From Entamoeba invadens IP1 (taxonomy: Eukaryota; Evosea; Mastigamoebida; Endamoebidae): a DNA stretch of 64,000 nucleotides. Both the position numbers and the translations under genes were made by a program. Positions 29,235 to 39,658 of the stretch are shown here, in pieces (positions within the stretch are counted from its first letter, which is position 1; each line of letters opens with the position of its first letter). Under the pieces are notes generated by a model. It did no database searches. It worked only from the letters and a program-made list of their open reading frames with translations, and was not told where the DNA came from. The DNA is taken from the NCBI RefSeq assembly GCF_000330505.1, contig NW_004443615.1:472646-536645 (forward strand), read 5' to 3'.

Positions 29235-32200
29235 ATGGGAGATGACGTGAATGATGTTTATGATGAGATTGGGCTGAAAAAGGTCAATCATGTCAATTTA
29301 GTGAATTTTGATATTGGAGATGGAGAGTTGGCGGAGTTGTTATCGAGTTACGACCCGTTCATTATTGGAAACAACAAATTCAGTTTTGTCGAAAGCGACT
29401 TGTTTGATGAAAGCCAGACGAAAGAGTGTAGTAACTGTCTAACTCCAATTTCAGTGACATTTAAAAGTGTGAATGTGAAAAAAATGGAAGAGATTAAAAA
29501 GAAATTGAATGAGTTTGTGAATGGGAAACACGTCGAAGTTCTTTTGAGTTTTAAGAACGCAATGACATCACTGAAAATTCTCGAGTTCATCAATTTCATT
29601 TTTGAAAAGGCAAAATCACAGAACGACTTAACAAATGTTTTCGAAATACTTCAAACAGTGTTGCGTTACTTGAGACAACCATACAAGAAAATTGAAAAGG
29701 ACAAAATGTTCTTCACGCAAACGACGCAAACCTTTCTGAATGAATTGGCTGCGTCAGTCATCGACTTTATACTTACAAACATCCATAATGACATTGTTGT
29801 TGTAGTAGTATTCTACGAACTTCTGCAGACTCCGGGATGCAGTGATGTCATCGAGAAAATGACACACAAAATTATTGTGAACAACAGAACTGTGTTGCAA
29901 TTAGCCAAACTCGTTTTCTTGATGACAATAAAAAGTTTCTATTGGAAGGAAGAAGAGAACCACACACTCTTTTTGTCAATTAAGGACTACACCAAGCTTT
30001 TCGACTTATTCTTTTCGGTCACGTCCCACGAAACACCAAATGGAGAAATTGAAAAGAGTATCATTCAAGTCATGTGTGATGCCCTTGAAAAATATTCGGA
30101 AGTTCTTTATCTCCAGAATTATATTTGTTTGGGCATCTGTCGGAAATACTCGCGCTTTGTCCAAAACGAGTTCTTCAGTTATGAGTCGAAGTCCGAACTC
30201 TTTGGCCGTGTTTTCCAGGTATTTCTCCGCAATCAGAAGTGGTACAAGTTTGTTTCAAACTTGGGAGACGCGCAATTTTGGGGGGGTCGTGTTGTAGAAA
30301 TGTTAATTGGTGATTCGGTGAGTGGGCGTGTAGTTGGGAAATTTCGGTTTAGAATGATGCTCGAACGTTCTCAGGTGCACACCGTATTCAGAATACCCGA
30401 AGGGTGTTTTATAATAGAATTACTCGAAAAGATAGTATGTGTTCTTGAGCAGCAACAAAGTGCAGAGTTCTGTGTATTTGAGAAAGGGAAAATAGCGCTG
30501 TTACTCTTATACGTCATATCGAAAAACAAAGACTATGGTGATCCCAAAGTACGTCACCAAATAGTTCAGTTAATACGGAAGTGTGTTGAGAAACGAAATA
30601 TTAAAGATTTTGATGAGTACTTAATCGAGTTGTCGAGAAGGAAGATCTTTGATGTGAGTGTGGGGAAGGATATGTGGAAGAGAATTGAAAGCGATGGATT
30701 TGTTAAAAGTGTTTATCGTATGAATTATTGCAAAACACTTCTCTCAAGTTTGAAGAGTGACGACAACGTATTGGGTCTGCTCTTAATCACTTTCTATCAT
30801 GTCAGTGAAAGTTGGTTTTACACTGAAATAACGGAGAGGGAGAATATGATGAATCTCTATGTTATATCTTCACTCCTTAAGGCTGACAAGTGTCGCGATG
30901 ATACCTCGACGTGGCTCCAATATTTGAAACAAGAGCTGAACCACGAAAAAAAGAAGTTGATAGAAAACATCCCATTTTTGCGAACGTCACAAAAGAACAT
31001 CAAGGCGTTGAGCGGATTCTTTGAAAACACTGACATTCATCCCAATGACACGTGGATGCATCAAGTTTACCAATTCATACTCTCTGGATACGCCACGATA
31101 TATCTTAAGGAGACATTTAATGATATCAATGAGTGGAAGAAGTCTTCACTTGTGGAGAATGTGTTACTCTCTTTAGTCAGATACCAATTCATGAAGAGTT
31201 TTGTGTTGATATCATTCCAGTACATTGATCATTTTATGTCACAGAGTATCGATGTTAATCAGATTAAAAAAGTGATGTGCGACGTAATAGAAATGATTCT
31301 TGATCCCAACCAAAATACTATGTCGTGGTACATCCCAAAACGTGTTGTGAATTTCATATTTGACGAAGAAAGCCAGAAACGGAGAAATATGAGTTGTTTT
31401 GCTTCGATGATAGAAAGTCAAATTATAACAGCGCACCGAACTGAATTGGGAAAGTTATGGGTGGAGGTGTTTATTGATGAAATGCAAAACACCGACAAAA
31501 GCCAGAGAAGTCAAATAGAACTGTTGGGGCAACATGTGGACAAAATAATTTTGGCGTTGCTCATTACTGACTTCAAAGAAACTTTTTATTGGACGAATGG
31601 TATTTGGAAGGAAAGGGATTTTGTAAAGAGCACAACATTTGGGAGAGCAAAGTATGCGTTGGATTTTTTTCATTATGTGAATTGTTTGGAAAAGAATGAA
31701 TTAAGCGACGATATGATCAATCAAATTTGTGGAGATTTGAGAGAGTGCGGAACAACCCAACACTTGGGGGTCGAAAAAAATTTCATGCAACTCGGTGTTT
31801 TGTACTGTGTACAGCATTTGAATGAGTCGACTGACTTTGCTGAAGTTGCTGAGCTTGAGGAATTGATCAAGAAAAGCAGAAGGGACGGCTGGAAGGAAAT
31901 GATAGAAATAATCGAGAAATGTAAAGAGGGGAAAGGGAAAGAAACACTTTTCAGAATGTATAACGTGCCAAATTACGTTGAAGTGCAAAACATTATGCAA
32001 AGAGAAGTGTATGACATTGCGGTGTTTTTTAGTGCTGGGTTTGATCGCGAAGAAGCTCAAAAGGAAATTGAAAAAAGTTGGGTTGGCGATGTCATGTTTT
32101 ACGAAGAGAAACGATGGCGGTGCGAAAGTTCAACCACTAGAAAGATGGAAGACGAAAAGTATGAAGTAAAGGAGAAAATGTTTGATGAAAACGTGTTCTG

Positions 32201-34025
32201 TTTTGACAAAGAAGAAAGTTTTGACAAAGTCAAGAACGACTTTGATCAAGTATTGATGACGAAAGAAGGTACAGTCGACGACATTTTAAAGTTTTTCGAT
32301 GTTATTAAAGAAACTCACAAGTGTGAGAAGTGTGGATATTTGAATGAAATTAGCAACGTTAAAATTGGGGACATTGACTTGTTTATTGGTGATCTATTGA
32401 AAACGCAGACAGACTTGACTAGCACTAAAGTAAATGTGTTGAGAGAGTTGTGTGAATTTTTTTACTCAATGATCAAATACAACAGAGTGAGAGAGAGCGA
32501 AAGTCAAGTTAAACAGTTCAAAGAGCTTATTAGTGAAAAGTACAAAAAGGCGGATGGTGTTGATAAATTGTTCTATGTGAGTATACTCGGAATGATTGAC
32601 TTTTCGTGTTCGTTTGAAGGTGCTCAAGTAATGACCTTCTCGATAGATGAATCATCCAAATATTATTTTAACCCATTAGTCTTCGATGGGAAAAATCTGA
32701 AATTCTTAGTGTCAGAAATTAGAAGAGAAAAGAAGGATTACGAAAGCATAATAGAGTGGGAAAGGTGGATTAGAAGAATGTCTGATAGTGAAGTTGTTGC
32801 GATGGTTCTTTACTTGTTGAGAAATGGAGTGGAAAATTCGACACAAGGACTCCAGTCTATGATACACAGAGTCTGGTACTCAGTGATCGAAGAAATCATT
32901 TCATATTGTGTCTCAACAAATAATGATATGTGTGTTGGTGTAGTTAACGTTGAGTGGGACAGAAACGAGAGAGTACAAACGTTTTGTTTGAAAGCAAAAG
33001 AGAAAGTAATAATTCGAAAAGATGTTTTAGAGAGGAGTTTTGTGTTGATTGAATCGTACATATTGAGGGGAGCAAACTATGTAATAAAAATGCAAGAACT
33101 TCTATTACTGTTTGGTAAAATTGGGTATTTGTTATTAAACACGACATACTCCCCAAGATACACAAAATGCTTTCTGACCGTTTTACAAATGACGAGAAAT
33201 TTGAGCGACAACGAGTTTGAGAAAATTACAAAACCAATGGCGATGAGCATTTGTGATGTGACAGTCATCAAATGTGTTTTTGATGCACAGCTTCAAATGT
33301 CAAAACGAGAGCAGATGTACAACTTTTTGAAGTGCATTTACATTTCTCCGAACACAAAAATAGCAGTTATGAACCTCGGCTATCTCTTGGATAAGGACGT
33401 GAGCGAGGGGAGTGCAAGTCTCTTTATTTCATTATTAAAAAACAGTTGGGAGGGTGTTGATTTTACACTTGTTCTCCGTGTTGAAAAAGCGATATTTTAT
33501 TCCAATGAAATTGTTGATCACTCGGTATTATTTCGGCTGAAAAGTTTGATTGGCGACGACGTCAAAGTGAAACAAATATTAGTGAATCAAATCAAAAATG
33601 GTTTTAAGAACGAGACAAGTCATGTCCAGGTTCTTTCGAAGTGCCCGAAAGTTAAAGAAGAGAATTTTGAAACTTTCATCTCCTTTGTGTTCGACACTTT
33701 CAACGTTGTCGAATTTTGCGAAGAGCATAACATTTTCATCAACGACGTAATTGTGTTTGTCTGTGACGTTGTCACAACACTTGCAAATACTCTTGCGTTC
33801 CCAAGCGGAATTTTGAGAGTAATTTTAGAAAAGTATAATACGGCTGCTAAACTTCTTCAAATCACACAACGAATGGAAAATATCAAGGCACTCAATGGTA
33901 TTTTCTCGCTTTTGTCGAGCAACAACACTTACCTCGTAAACGATTTTGAAAGACAAATTAAAGAATGTTGTCGTGAAGTTCCAAGGGAATGGTACCCAAA
34001 CAATTTGAAAATCTTTGATGTATAA
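29235..34025 (+). CDS. Large unrecognised helical-repeat protein (1,596 residues)
   Basis: The frame runs uninterrupted from the ATG at 29235 to the TAA at 34023-34025, the longest gene in the window, without intron signals. The composition is that of a long alpha-helical solenoid, with Leu/Phe/Val-rich helices separated by charged turns, reminiscent of ARM/HEAT proteins though no repeat register was established. There are two C-x2-C pairs, E-C-S-N-C-L near residue 62 and C-E-K-C-G near 1,034. They may bind zinc, but they are far apart. No enzyme motif, membrane segment or signal peptide is visible. Candidates for such proteins include karyopherins, large E3 ligases and scaffold proteins; the sequence does not decide between them. 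Confidence 0.85.
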   Translation: MGDDVNDVYDEIGLKKVNHVNLVNFDIGDGELAELLSSYDPFIIGNNKFSFVESDLFDESQTKECSNCLTPISVTFKSVNVKKMEEIKKKLNEFVNGKHVEVLLSFKNAMTSLKILEFINFIFEKAKSQNDLTNVFEILQTVLRYLRQPYKKIEKDKMFFTQTTQTFLNELAASVIDFILTNIHNDIVVVVVFYELLQTPGCSDVIEKMTHKIIVNNRTVLQLAKLVFLMTIKSFYWKEEENHTLFLSIKDYTKLFDLFFSVTSHETPNGEIEKSIIQVMCDALEKYSEVLYLQNYICLGICRKYSRFVQNEFFSYESKSELFGRVFQVFLRNQKWYKFVSNLGDAQFWGGRVVEMLIGDSVSGRVVGKFRFRMMLERSQVHTVFRIPEGCFIIELLEKIVCVLEQQQSAEFCVFEKGKIALLLLYVISKNKDYGDPKVRHQIVQLIRKCVEKRNIKDFDEYLIELSRRKIFDVSVGKDMWKRIESDGFVKSVYRMNYCKTLLSSLKSDDNVLGLLLITFYHVSESWFYTEITERENMMNLYVISSLLKADKCRDDTSTWLQYLKQELNHEKKKLIENIPFLRTSQKNIKALSGFFENTDIHPNDTWMHQVYQFILSGYATIYLKETFNDINEWKKSSLVENVLLSLVRYQFMKSFVLISFQYIDHFMSQSIDVNQIKKVMCDVIEMILDPNQNTMSWYIPKRVVNFIFDEESQKRRNMSCFASMIESQIITAHRTELGKLWVEVFIDEMQNTDKSQRSQIELLGQHVDKIILALLITDFKETFYWTNGIWKERDFVKSTTFGRAKYALDFFHYVNCLEKNELSDDMINQICGDLRECGTTQHLGVEKNFMQLGVLYCVQHLNESTDFAEVAELEELIKKSRRDGWKEMIEIIEKCKEGKGKETLFRMYNVPNYVEVQNIMQREVYDIAVFFSAGFDREEAQKEIEKSWVGDVMFYEEKRWRCESSTTRKMEDEKYEVKEKMFDENVFCFDKEESFDKVKNDFDQVLMTKEGTVDDILKFFDVIKETHKCEKCGYLNEISNVKIGDIDLFIGDLLKTQTDLTSTKVNVLRELCEFFYSMIKYNRVRESESQVKQFKELISEKYKKADGVDKLFYVSILGMIDFSCSFEGAQVMTFSIDESSKYYFNPLVFDGKNLKFLVSEIRREKKDYESIIEWERWIRRMSDSEVVAMVLYLLRNGVENSTQGLQSMIHRVWYSVIEEIISYCVSTNNDMCVGVVNVEWDRNERVQTFCLKAKEKVIIRKDVLERSFVLIESYILRGANYVIKMQELLLLFGKIGYLLLNTTYSPRYTKCFLTVLQMTRNLSDNEFEKITKPMAMSICDVTVIKCVFDAQLQMSKREQMYNFLKCIYISPNTKIAVMNLGYLLDKDVSEGSASLFISLLKNSWEGVDFTLVLRVEKAIFYSNEIVDHSVLFRLKSLIGDDVKVKQILVNQIKNGFKNETSHVQVLSKCPKVKEENFETFISFVFDTFNVVEFCEEHNIFINDVIVFVCDVVTTLANTLAFPSGILRVILEKYNTAAKLLQITQRMENIKALNGIFSLLSSNNTYLVNDFERQIKECCREVPREWYPNNLKIFDV

Positions 34026-34882
34026 TGAATTAATAAATTTTGTTATTTTAATATTAGTATAGTTTTCTATGTGTTGTTTAATTTATTTACAATTATGAAT
34101 AGTTTATTTATTTATTAAAACTAAACATTTTTGATTATGTTATTATTATTATTTATTTTAGAAAATATAGATGTAATTTTTTTTTACAAAAATTCATATA
34201 ATTATTTTTATAATTATTAAAAATTATAACTATTGTTTTTAAAGTTTTAATCTAAGAGTTGATTAAACTTGAAATTATTTTTTTTAAACTATATTGTTGT
34301 TTACCAAAAAAAAAGAATATTACTATAAATAAAAATATAATAAAAATGTAGAAATAAAAAGGGTTTTTATCACAATATTATAATTCAAAATGCAATTTTA
34401 GATTATTAATACCACAATAATTGAGTTTCAAAACACAATTATTCAATTTTGAAAAACATTTTAATTATCTGTTGACATTGATTAAAGTGAAAATCAATTA
34501 CAATATTATAATTTATTAATTCATAATGTTGTTTCTATTCTTTTAAAAAACAAATAATTCCATTTCAAAAGAAATTTAAATATAATTATTGAAATATAGA
34601 ATTAACTAATGTTTTAATATTAATTTTATTACTTATCCATAATGCAGATTTCAACTCGAAAGAAAGTCCTAAACAAAACGTGGCATTTCCAAAAAAATTA
34701 CAAGAGTTGCAAAAAGTAACTTATTTTGATTTTTTCGAATTTGTTTACAGTGTCATCAAATTAAAATTTGTTAAATTTTGAGTGTTAAAAAACTTAAAAT
34801 GAGTAGACAGTTTTCATTATCAGACTTTTATTTTTTTGGTTGTTTAAATTAAAAAATCTTGAGCACTTTAAAAATTACAAAA
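34026..34882. other. AT-rich intergenic spacer
   Basis: About 0.86 kb between two plus-strand genes, very AT-rich, with no coding ORF. Short AT palindromes are common, but no repeat family was recognised. Confidence 0.5.
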
Positions 34883-36013
34883 ATGGCATCTCTGTCTCTT
34901 CTTGTAGCTTTCTTCTTTTCTTTAGTATTGTCAAGAGACTCTTTGGAAATTCACGTCTTTGCAATAGGACAAGCTGATTCTCAGCTGATAGTATATCCAT
35001 CTGGTTACTCTATTCTAGTGGATGCTGGGGAGACCACTTCTGCATCAATGAACTGTAAGAAGATAGCAGACTGGATCAAAAGTATCTTAAATTCGACAAA
35101 AGTTGATGTTGGAGTTATTTCACACTTACACCAAGACCATGTTGGTGTTCCTTTCAAAAGCGGATTTTGGTATTTACTTGAGACCTCTGGGATATCATTT
35201 GGACAAATAATAGATAGAGACTCCGGTGTAGTTAAAAGTAATGTGACTGACTGTTCAACAGAAGATGACATTGATTGGCACAATGTTGGCAGTTTAACAA
35301 CAACATCAATCGAGTGGGTTTGTTATGCAACACAAACCAAATTGGTCACAAAAATTCAGTCAAACAGAAAATTGGCATCTGCATGTTCAAATCAAATTAC
35401 ACCTCCAGATGTTGGGGCTTCTGTTGAAATAGTTGTTGTTGATGCATTAGGAGTGACATATAAAAATGTTCTCTTAAGTGGAGATCACCACACTGAATCT
35501 GCTCCTCCAAGTGAAAATGATTATACCATTGCACTTCGTGTTCAATATGGAGACTTTGTCTATTCAACTGCTGGTGATTTGGATGGCCAATATTCTCGTG
35601 GATCGGCATATTATTATCACGACATCGAAACATCATATAAAGATAAAGTTGGACAAGTTGATGTGTACCATGCTAACCATCATGGGTCTGATCACTCAAA
35701 CAATGAAAATTGGATGAACACCTTAAAACCCACTGTCTCAATTGTTTCATGTGGAGCAAATAACAATTATGGTCACCCAACATTAAATGCAATGACTAAT
35801 ATGAATGTCACATCAAAGAAGATATATTTGACACAAGATTGCAACCCCACTGTCACTGATGGATTTGTAGATAATACTGTCATTGTGAATGACCAAATTA
35901 TTGTGAAGTACAATAAAGGTGAAAATTATTTTACTGTTACAAATTCAATAGAATCGTTCACTGATACTTTTGATGTCATTCAAGACAAACCACAAAGACA
36001 AAATTGTGACTAG
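34883..36013 (+). CDS. Secreted ComEC/Rec2-like metallo-beta-lactamase-fold protein
   Basis: The product is 376 residues from the ATG at 34883 (upstream codons of the frame start only at TTG). Residues 1-17 are a clear signal peptide. The mature protein is a metallo-beta-lactamase fold of the ComEC/Rec2 C-terminal type. It has G-Q-A-D-S near 29-33 (usually GQGDS), L-V-D-A-G at 45-49, the metal motif H-L-H-Q-D-H at 81-86, G-D-L-D-G at 231-235 and H-H-G-S-D-H-S at 266-272. The second-shell D-H motif and the late HHGSDHS are typical of bacterial ComEC-like hydrolases, and such extracytoplasmic domains are rare in eukaryotes. Several N-x-S/T sites suggest glycosylation. It may be a secreted or lysosomal nuclease or phosphodiesterase; the substrate is unknown. 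Bacterial ancestry by lateral transfer is likely. Confidence 0.85.
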   Translation: MASLSLLVAFFFSLVLSRDSLEIHVFAIGQADSQLIVYPSGYSILVDAGETTSASMNCKKIADWIKSILNSTKVDVGVISHLHQDHVGVPFKSGFWYLLETSGISFGQIIDRDSGVVKSNVTDCSTEDDIDWHNVGSLTTTSIEWVCYATQTKLVTKIQSNRKLASACSNQITPPDVGASVEIVVVDALGVTYKNVLLSGDHHTESAPPSENDYTIALRVQYGDFVYSTAGDLDGQYSRGSAYYYHDIETSYKDKVGQVDVYHANHHGSDHSNNENWMNTLKPTVSIVSCGANNNYGHPTLNAMTNMNVTSKKIYLTQDCNPTVTDGFVDNTVIVNDQIIVKYNKGENYFTVTNSIESFTDTFDVIQDKPQRQNCD

Positions 36014-36219
36014 TGCAGTGGTAATTAAACTTTTGTTGTATCTTTTTGGATTCTATTATACCAAGTATTGGATCTTCTGCAATTATTTAATAATAGTAAA
36101 TACTAATAAGAATTAATATAATATTTATTCAATATTTTTAAGTATATAAAATATAATAAATTAATACTAACATATTAAAACCCATAACGTTGAATTCCAT
36201 GAAAACCACAAAAAATGAA

Positions 36220-37257
36220 TTACACTTGTTGTATAACATTGTTCTGTACTTCCGAAAGATCTTTCATTTGTACGACAATGAAGTGCTTCGGCACAAAGTT
36301 CTGTGAACCGCACAGCACATTTGACATTCCTTTATAATCGAATGAATATTGATCACAGTAACACTGTCCGCTTCCTTTTTTGAATAAAGCGATATCATGT
36401 CCTCCACCAACACCACACAACTCTTCATTTGTGTCGCCATATAACATAAACTGAGAGTTTTGGTCAGTCGATAAAAACTTGGTAGGGGTAGTGAGTTTAG
36501 TCTTGGAAACCAACGAGAAGACAAATCCATTTTGGTCGTAAAGGTATTTCTCTCTTTCATTAATTTTGGTCTTAACAAAACCCCCAAATTTGTTACCTTT
36601 TGTATCTTCGATGACCAATAATATACTCTCTTGATTAAATACCTTTTCCGCAAAGTCGTTTTTGGTCTTCTCGAAGTTGTCTGTCAACGAGTCGAAGATG
36701 ACGTCCGTTGCTTTCATCGACGTCCATTCTTCGATTTTTCGAAGGTCGGCAATTGAAAGTATTTCGTGTGTTTTTTCAAAGAGGTTTGTGTTCAAAAAAG
36801 ACGTCTCCAGTTGCTTTCTTCGCTCTTCAAATTCTTTTTTCCTGTTCAGAATCCAGTCGTTCTTCGGCTTAATTTCTTCTTTCATCTTCTCTTCTTCAAG
36901 ATAGATGACCTTTTTTATTAATTCGTTGCTAGTCTCAGCGTCTCGAGTTTCGTTCTGTTTACTTGTGTTAACCAAATCTTCGACAAAGGAAAGTGTAGTC
37001 TTGATCACTCCTATCGCATTCTCACTGACTTGAATAACATTCTTTCGCTTCTCATTAATGTTATTTATATTATTTAATAAATTCTCGATCTTGTCGATTG
37101 CTTGCTGCGTCGTTTCGTTGGGCAATTTTCGAGTGCTGTCTTGACCTATAAATTCTAAATAGTTTTGTGCTTCTTTTTGAGTCTCTGTGAGCAATGTAAC
37201 CATCTCACCAAGCTTCGTCACTAACGAAGAAAAATCGCGTTTGTCGTCCTCACTCAT
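36220..37257 (-). CDS. Coiled-coil protein with C-terminal TLDc domain
   Basis: The open frame extends to a GTG at 37326, but the first ATG is at 37257-37255, in a good AT-rich leader, giving 345 residues. Residues 1-165 are helical coiled coil. From about residue 175 the sequence follows the TLDc pattern: an S-x-T-D motif, then I-L-L-V-I-E-D-T-K-G-N-K-F-G-G-F (the LxVIxDxxGxxFGGY block), F-V-F-S-L, and a late G-G-G-H-D-I-A-L-F (fGGGxDxAL) followed by C-Y-C-D and F-V. TLDc domains occur in oxidation-resistance proteins and in TBC/RabGAP partners, and bind the vacuolar ATPase in some eukaryotes. Entamoeba encodes many of these. The coiled coil probably mediates oligomerisation. The gene shares its orientation with the upstream actin. 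Confidence 0.85.
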   Translation of the reverse strand: MSEDDKRDFSSLVTKLGEMVTLLTETQKEAQNYLEFIGQDSTRKLPNETTQQAIDKIENLLNNINNINEKRKNVIQVSENAIGVIKTTLSFVEDLVNTSKQNETRDAETSNELIKKVIYLEEEKMKEEIKPKNDWILNRKKEFEERRKQLETSFLNTNLFEKTHEILSIADLRKIEEWTSMKATDVIFDSLTDNFEKTKNDFAEKVFNQESILLVIEDTKGNKFGGFVKTKINEREKYLYDQNGFVFSLVSKTKLTTPTKFLSTDQNSQFMLYGDTNEELCGVGGGHDIALFKKGSGQCYCDQYSFDYKGMSNVLCGSQNFVPKHFIVVQMKDLSEVQNNVIQQV

Positions 37258-38174
37258 TAAAAAATTACAGTTCCTTAGATTCTTTATTATATCTAAAATC
37301 CCATTCAACCTTGAAATTCTTTTCACATCGATTTCTGGTTATTTATAGAAAAAGACGTGGTGACTCTCTTCTTTTTTGTTTGTTTTATATTAGATTCTAA
37401 GAGTTATACAATTTTACTATAATTTTAATTATATTCAACTTTTTGTTTCAAGTTGCTAATAATTTTATATAAGTACATTCTATAATATCACGTAGAATTG
37501 ATCAGGTCACAAAAACACTTTTTAATTATAAAATATATAAAATAATAACTATATATTCTATTTGCTGTTCATTCGAAGCAGTTTCATTATGAATTCATTA
37601 TTGAAATGACAATTTTAAAGTCCTTTCAATAGAATTGTCTCGAGTTGACCGACCAATCAACACACATCATCAATGCTCATTAGTATCAAAAAAGATGGGC
37701 AATTTTTTTGCCTATCATTGTGAGTTGTTGGGACACACTGGATGTGTGATGACTGTTATGTTGATTTTTTCATCTTAATGTAATTATGAATCACATCATA
37801 AAAGATCAATTGAATTGATCTCTGATAATGTGGACATAGTGATTACTCCCCTTTATCTCACATGAATCATAACAATAAATTATAATTTAATTTATTATTA
37901 TTTGATAGTTGTTTTTAACATTTTTACACTTGTTTTTCACTTTAATAATAAAAACAGTTACATTTTAACTATAAAATGTAACCGTTTTATTTATTTTATT
38001 AACATAAAAATATAATAAAAACAAAAATAGATGATATGGTTGGGTTGAATAAATAATAATAATTTAAACCATTCTCAACAAACTCATTGTTATTGCTTTT
38101 ATAAGCTAAGGCGACATTCAACACTATAAATTTATAAATAAAAATTACATAAACAATAAGAAATTTTGAATGAA
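37258..38174. other. Spacer with hairpins between the TLDc gene and actin
   Basis: The sequence is AT-rich at both ends, but 37600-37870 is less AT-rich and contains near-perfect inverted repeats. The palindrome AGATCAATTGAATTGATCT is at 37803-37821. A 9-bp stem GATGGGCAA/TTGCCTATC is at 37694-37715. A CACACATCATC / GATGTGTGATG pair lies around 37659-37755. This is both the actin 3' region and the TLDc gene's upstream region. Confidence 0.5.
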
Positions 38175-39308
38175 TTAGAAGCACTTTCTGTGGACGATGG
38201 CTGGTCCAGACTCGTCGTACTCTTCCTTGGTGATCCACATGTTCTGGAAAGTGGACAACGAAGCAAGAATTGAGCCTCCAATCCAGACGGAGTACTTTCT
38301 CTCTGGTGGTGCAATGACCTTGATCTTCATTGTTGGTGGGGCAAGAGCAACCATCTCCTTCTCAAGTCTGTCGTTGATACCTGGGTACATTGATGTTCCA
38401 CCAGACAAGACGATGTTTCCGTACAAGTCCTTTCTGATATCGACATCGCACTTCATGATTGAGTTGTAAGTTGTCTCGTGGATACCTGATGCTTCCATAC
38501 CAAGGAATGATGGCTGGAAGAGTGCTTCTGGGCATCTGAATCTCTCGTTTCCAATGGTGATGACTTGACCATCTGGAAGTTCGTATGACTTCTCGAGTTC
38601 TGATGATGAGGCAGCCTTCTGCATCTCTTCGTTGAAGTCAAGAGCGACGTAGCAGAGCTTCTCCTTGATGTCTCTGACAATTTCTCTTTCAGCAGTTGTG
38701 GTGAAAGCATAACCTCTTTCAGTCAAGATCTTCATGAGGTAGTCAGTGAGATCACGACCAGCAAGATCAATTCTGAGGATGGCGTGTGGGAGTGAAAAAC
38801 CTTCATAGATTGGGACGCAGTGAGAGACACCATCACCAGAATCCATGACAATACCAGTGGTTCTACCAGAGGCGTACAATGAAAGGACAGCCTGAATTCC
38901 AACGTACATGGCTGGGACGTTGAAAGTCTCAAACATGATTTGTGTCATCTTTTCTCTGTTAGCCTTTGGGTTCATTGGGGCTTCAGTCAAGAGGACTGGG
39001 TGCTCTTCTGGTGCAATTCTGAGCTCGTTGTAGAAAGTGTGGTGCCAGATCTTCTCCATGTCGTCCCAGTTGTTGACAATACCGTGCTCAATTGGGTACT
39101 TCAAAGTCAAGATACCTCTCTTTGATTGTGCTTCATCTCCGACATAGGTGTCCTTGTTGCCCATACCAGCCATGACTGAGACTTGTTTTGGTCTGCCAAC
39201 AATTGATGGGAAGACGGCTCGTGGGGCGTCATCACCAGCAAAACCGGCCTTGCACATACCGGATCCATTGTCTACGACAAGTGCTTGTACTTCTCCTTCT
39301 TCTCCCAT
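38175..39308 (-). CDS. Actin
   Basis: The product is 377 residues starting at the ATG at 39308-39306 (the frame opens from a TTG seven codons earlier). It has the complete actin sequence pattern: [17 protein letters not shown] near the N-terminus, [27 protein letters not shown], the nucleotide loop D-S-G-D-G-V, and a C-terminal H-R-K-C-F. It ends like other Entamoeba actins. Codon use is strongly biased to C/G-ending codons, unlike its neighbours, as expected for a highly expressed gene. It forms filaments that drive motility, phagocytosis and, with the myosin I in this window, cortical membrane work. Differences such as Cys instead of Thr after V-S-H mark it as a paralogue of the main actin. 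Confidence 0.97.
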   Translation of the reverse strand: MGEEGEVQALVVDNGSGMCKAGFAGDDAPRAVFPSIVGRPKQVSVMAGMGNKDTYVGDEAQSKRGILTLKYPIEHGIVNNWDDMEKIWHHTFYNELRIAPEEHPVLLTEAPMNPKANREKMTQIMFETFNVPAMYVGIQAVLSLYASGRTTGIVMDSGDGVSHCVPIYEGFSLPHAILRIDLAGRDLTDYLMKILTERGYAFTTTAEREIVRDIKEKLCYVALDFNEEMQKAASSSELEKSYELPDGQVITIGNERFRCPEALFQPSFLGMEASGIHETTYNSIMKCDVDIRKDLYGNIVLSGGTSMYPGINDRLEKEMVALAPPTMKIKVIAPPERKYSVWIGGSILASLSTFQNMWITKEEYDESGPAIVHRKCF

Positions 39309-39350
39309 TTGAATGTCTTCTTCTTTCAAGTTTGTAGCTTATATATTGTT
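39306..39350 (-). promoter_or_regulatory. Actin core promoter candidate
   Basis: A TATA-like TATATAAGC lies on the minus strand at 39337-39345, about 30 bp upstream of the actin ATG at 39308. An ACATTCAA-type sequence sits immediately before the ATG. Entamoeba promoters use a TATA-like box, a GAAC element and an initiator close to the start codon. Only the first is convincing here. Confidence 0.45.
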
Positions 39351-39658
39351 TGGTTAAAGTTTGGTGTTAGAGTTATCGTTAGTCAGTTCTTTTAGTTCGC
39401 CGAATAGTTTTGATGTTTTTGTATTGGTTTTTTTAATAATTTCCATATTATTAGAAATAGATATTATAAAAAACATCCAACAATACATGAAATGTTATTT
39501 GATGGTGTTACTACACGCGTATTTAAAAAATGTTATTCAAGAAATTCAACAAACAAAAAAAATCAATAAAAGAAATATAACCACTTTCAACATTGTTTTA
39601 GTTGAAAGTATTTAGAGTCTCCCTTAATATTGGGTTGATAAGGAGACATACATAGTAT
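39351..39658. other. Intergenic spacer upstream of actin
   Basis: A plus-strand ORF at 39361-39615 starts at a non-ATG codon and is Ile/Val/Lys-rich without features, so it is not called. The region is divergent actin promoter on one side and the 3' end of the 40417 gene on the other. Confidence 0.4.
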
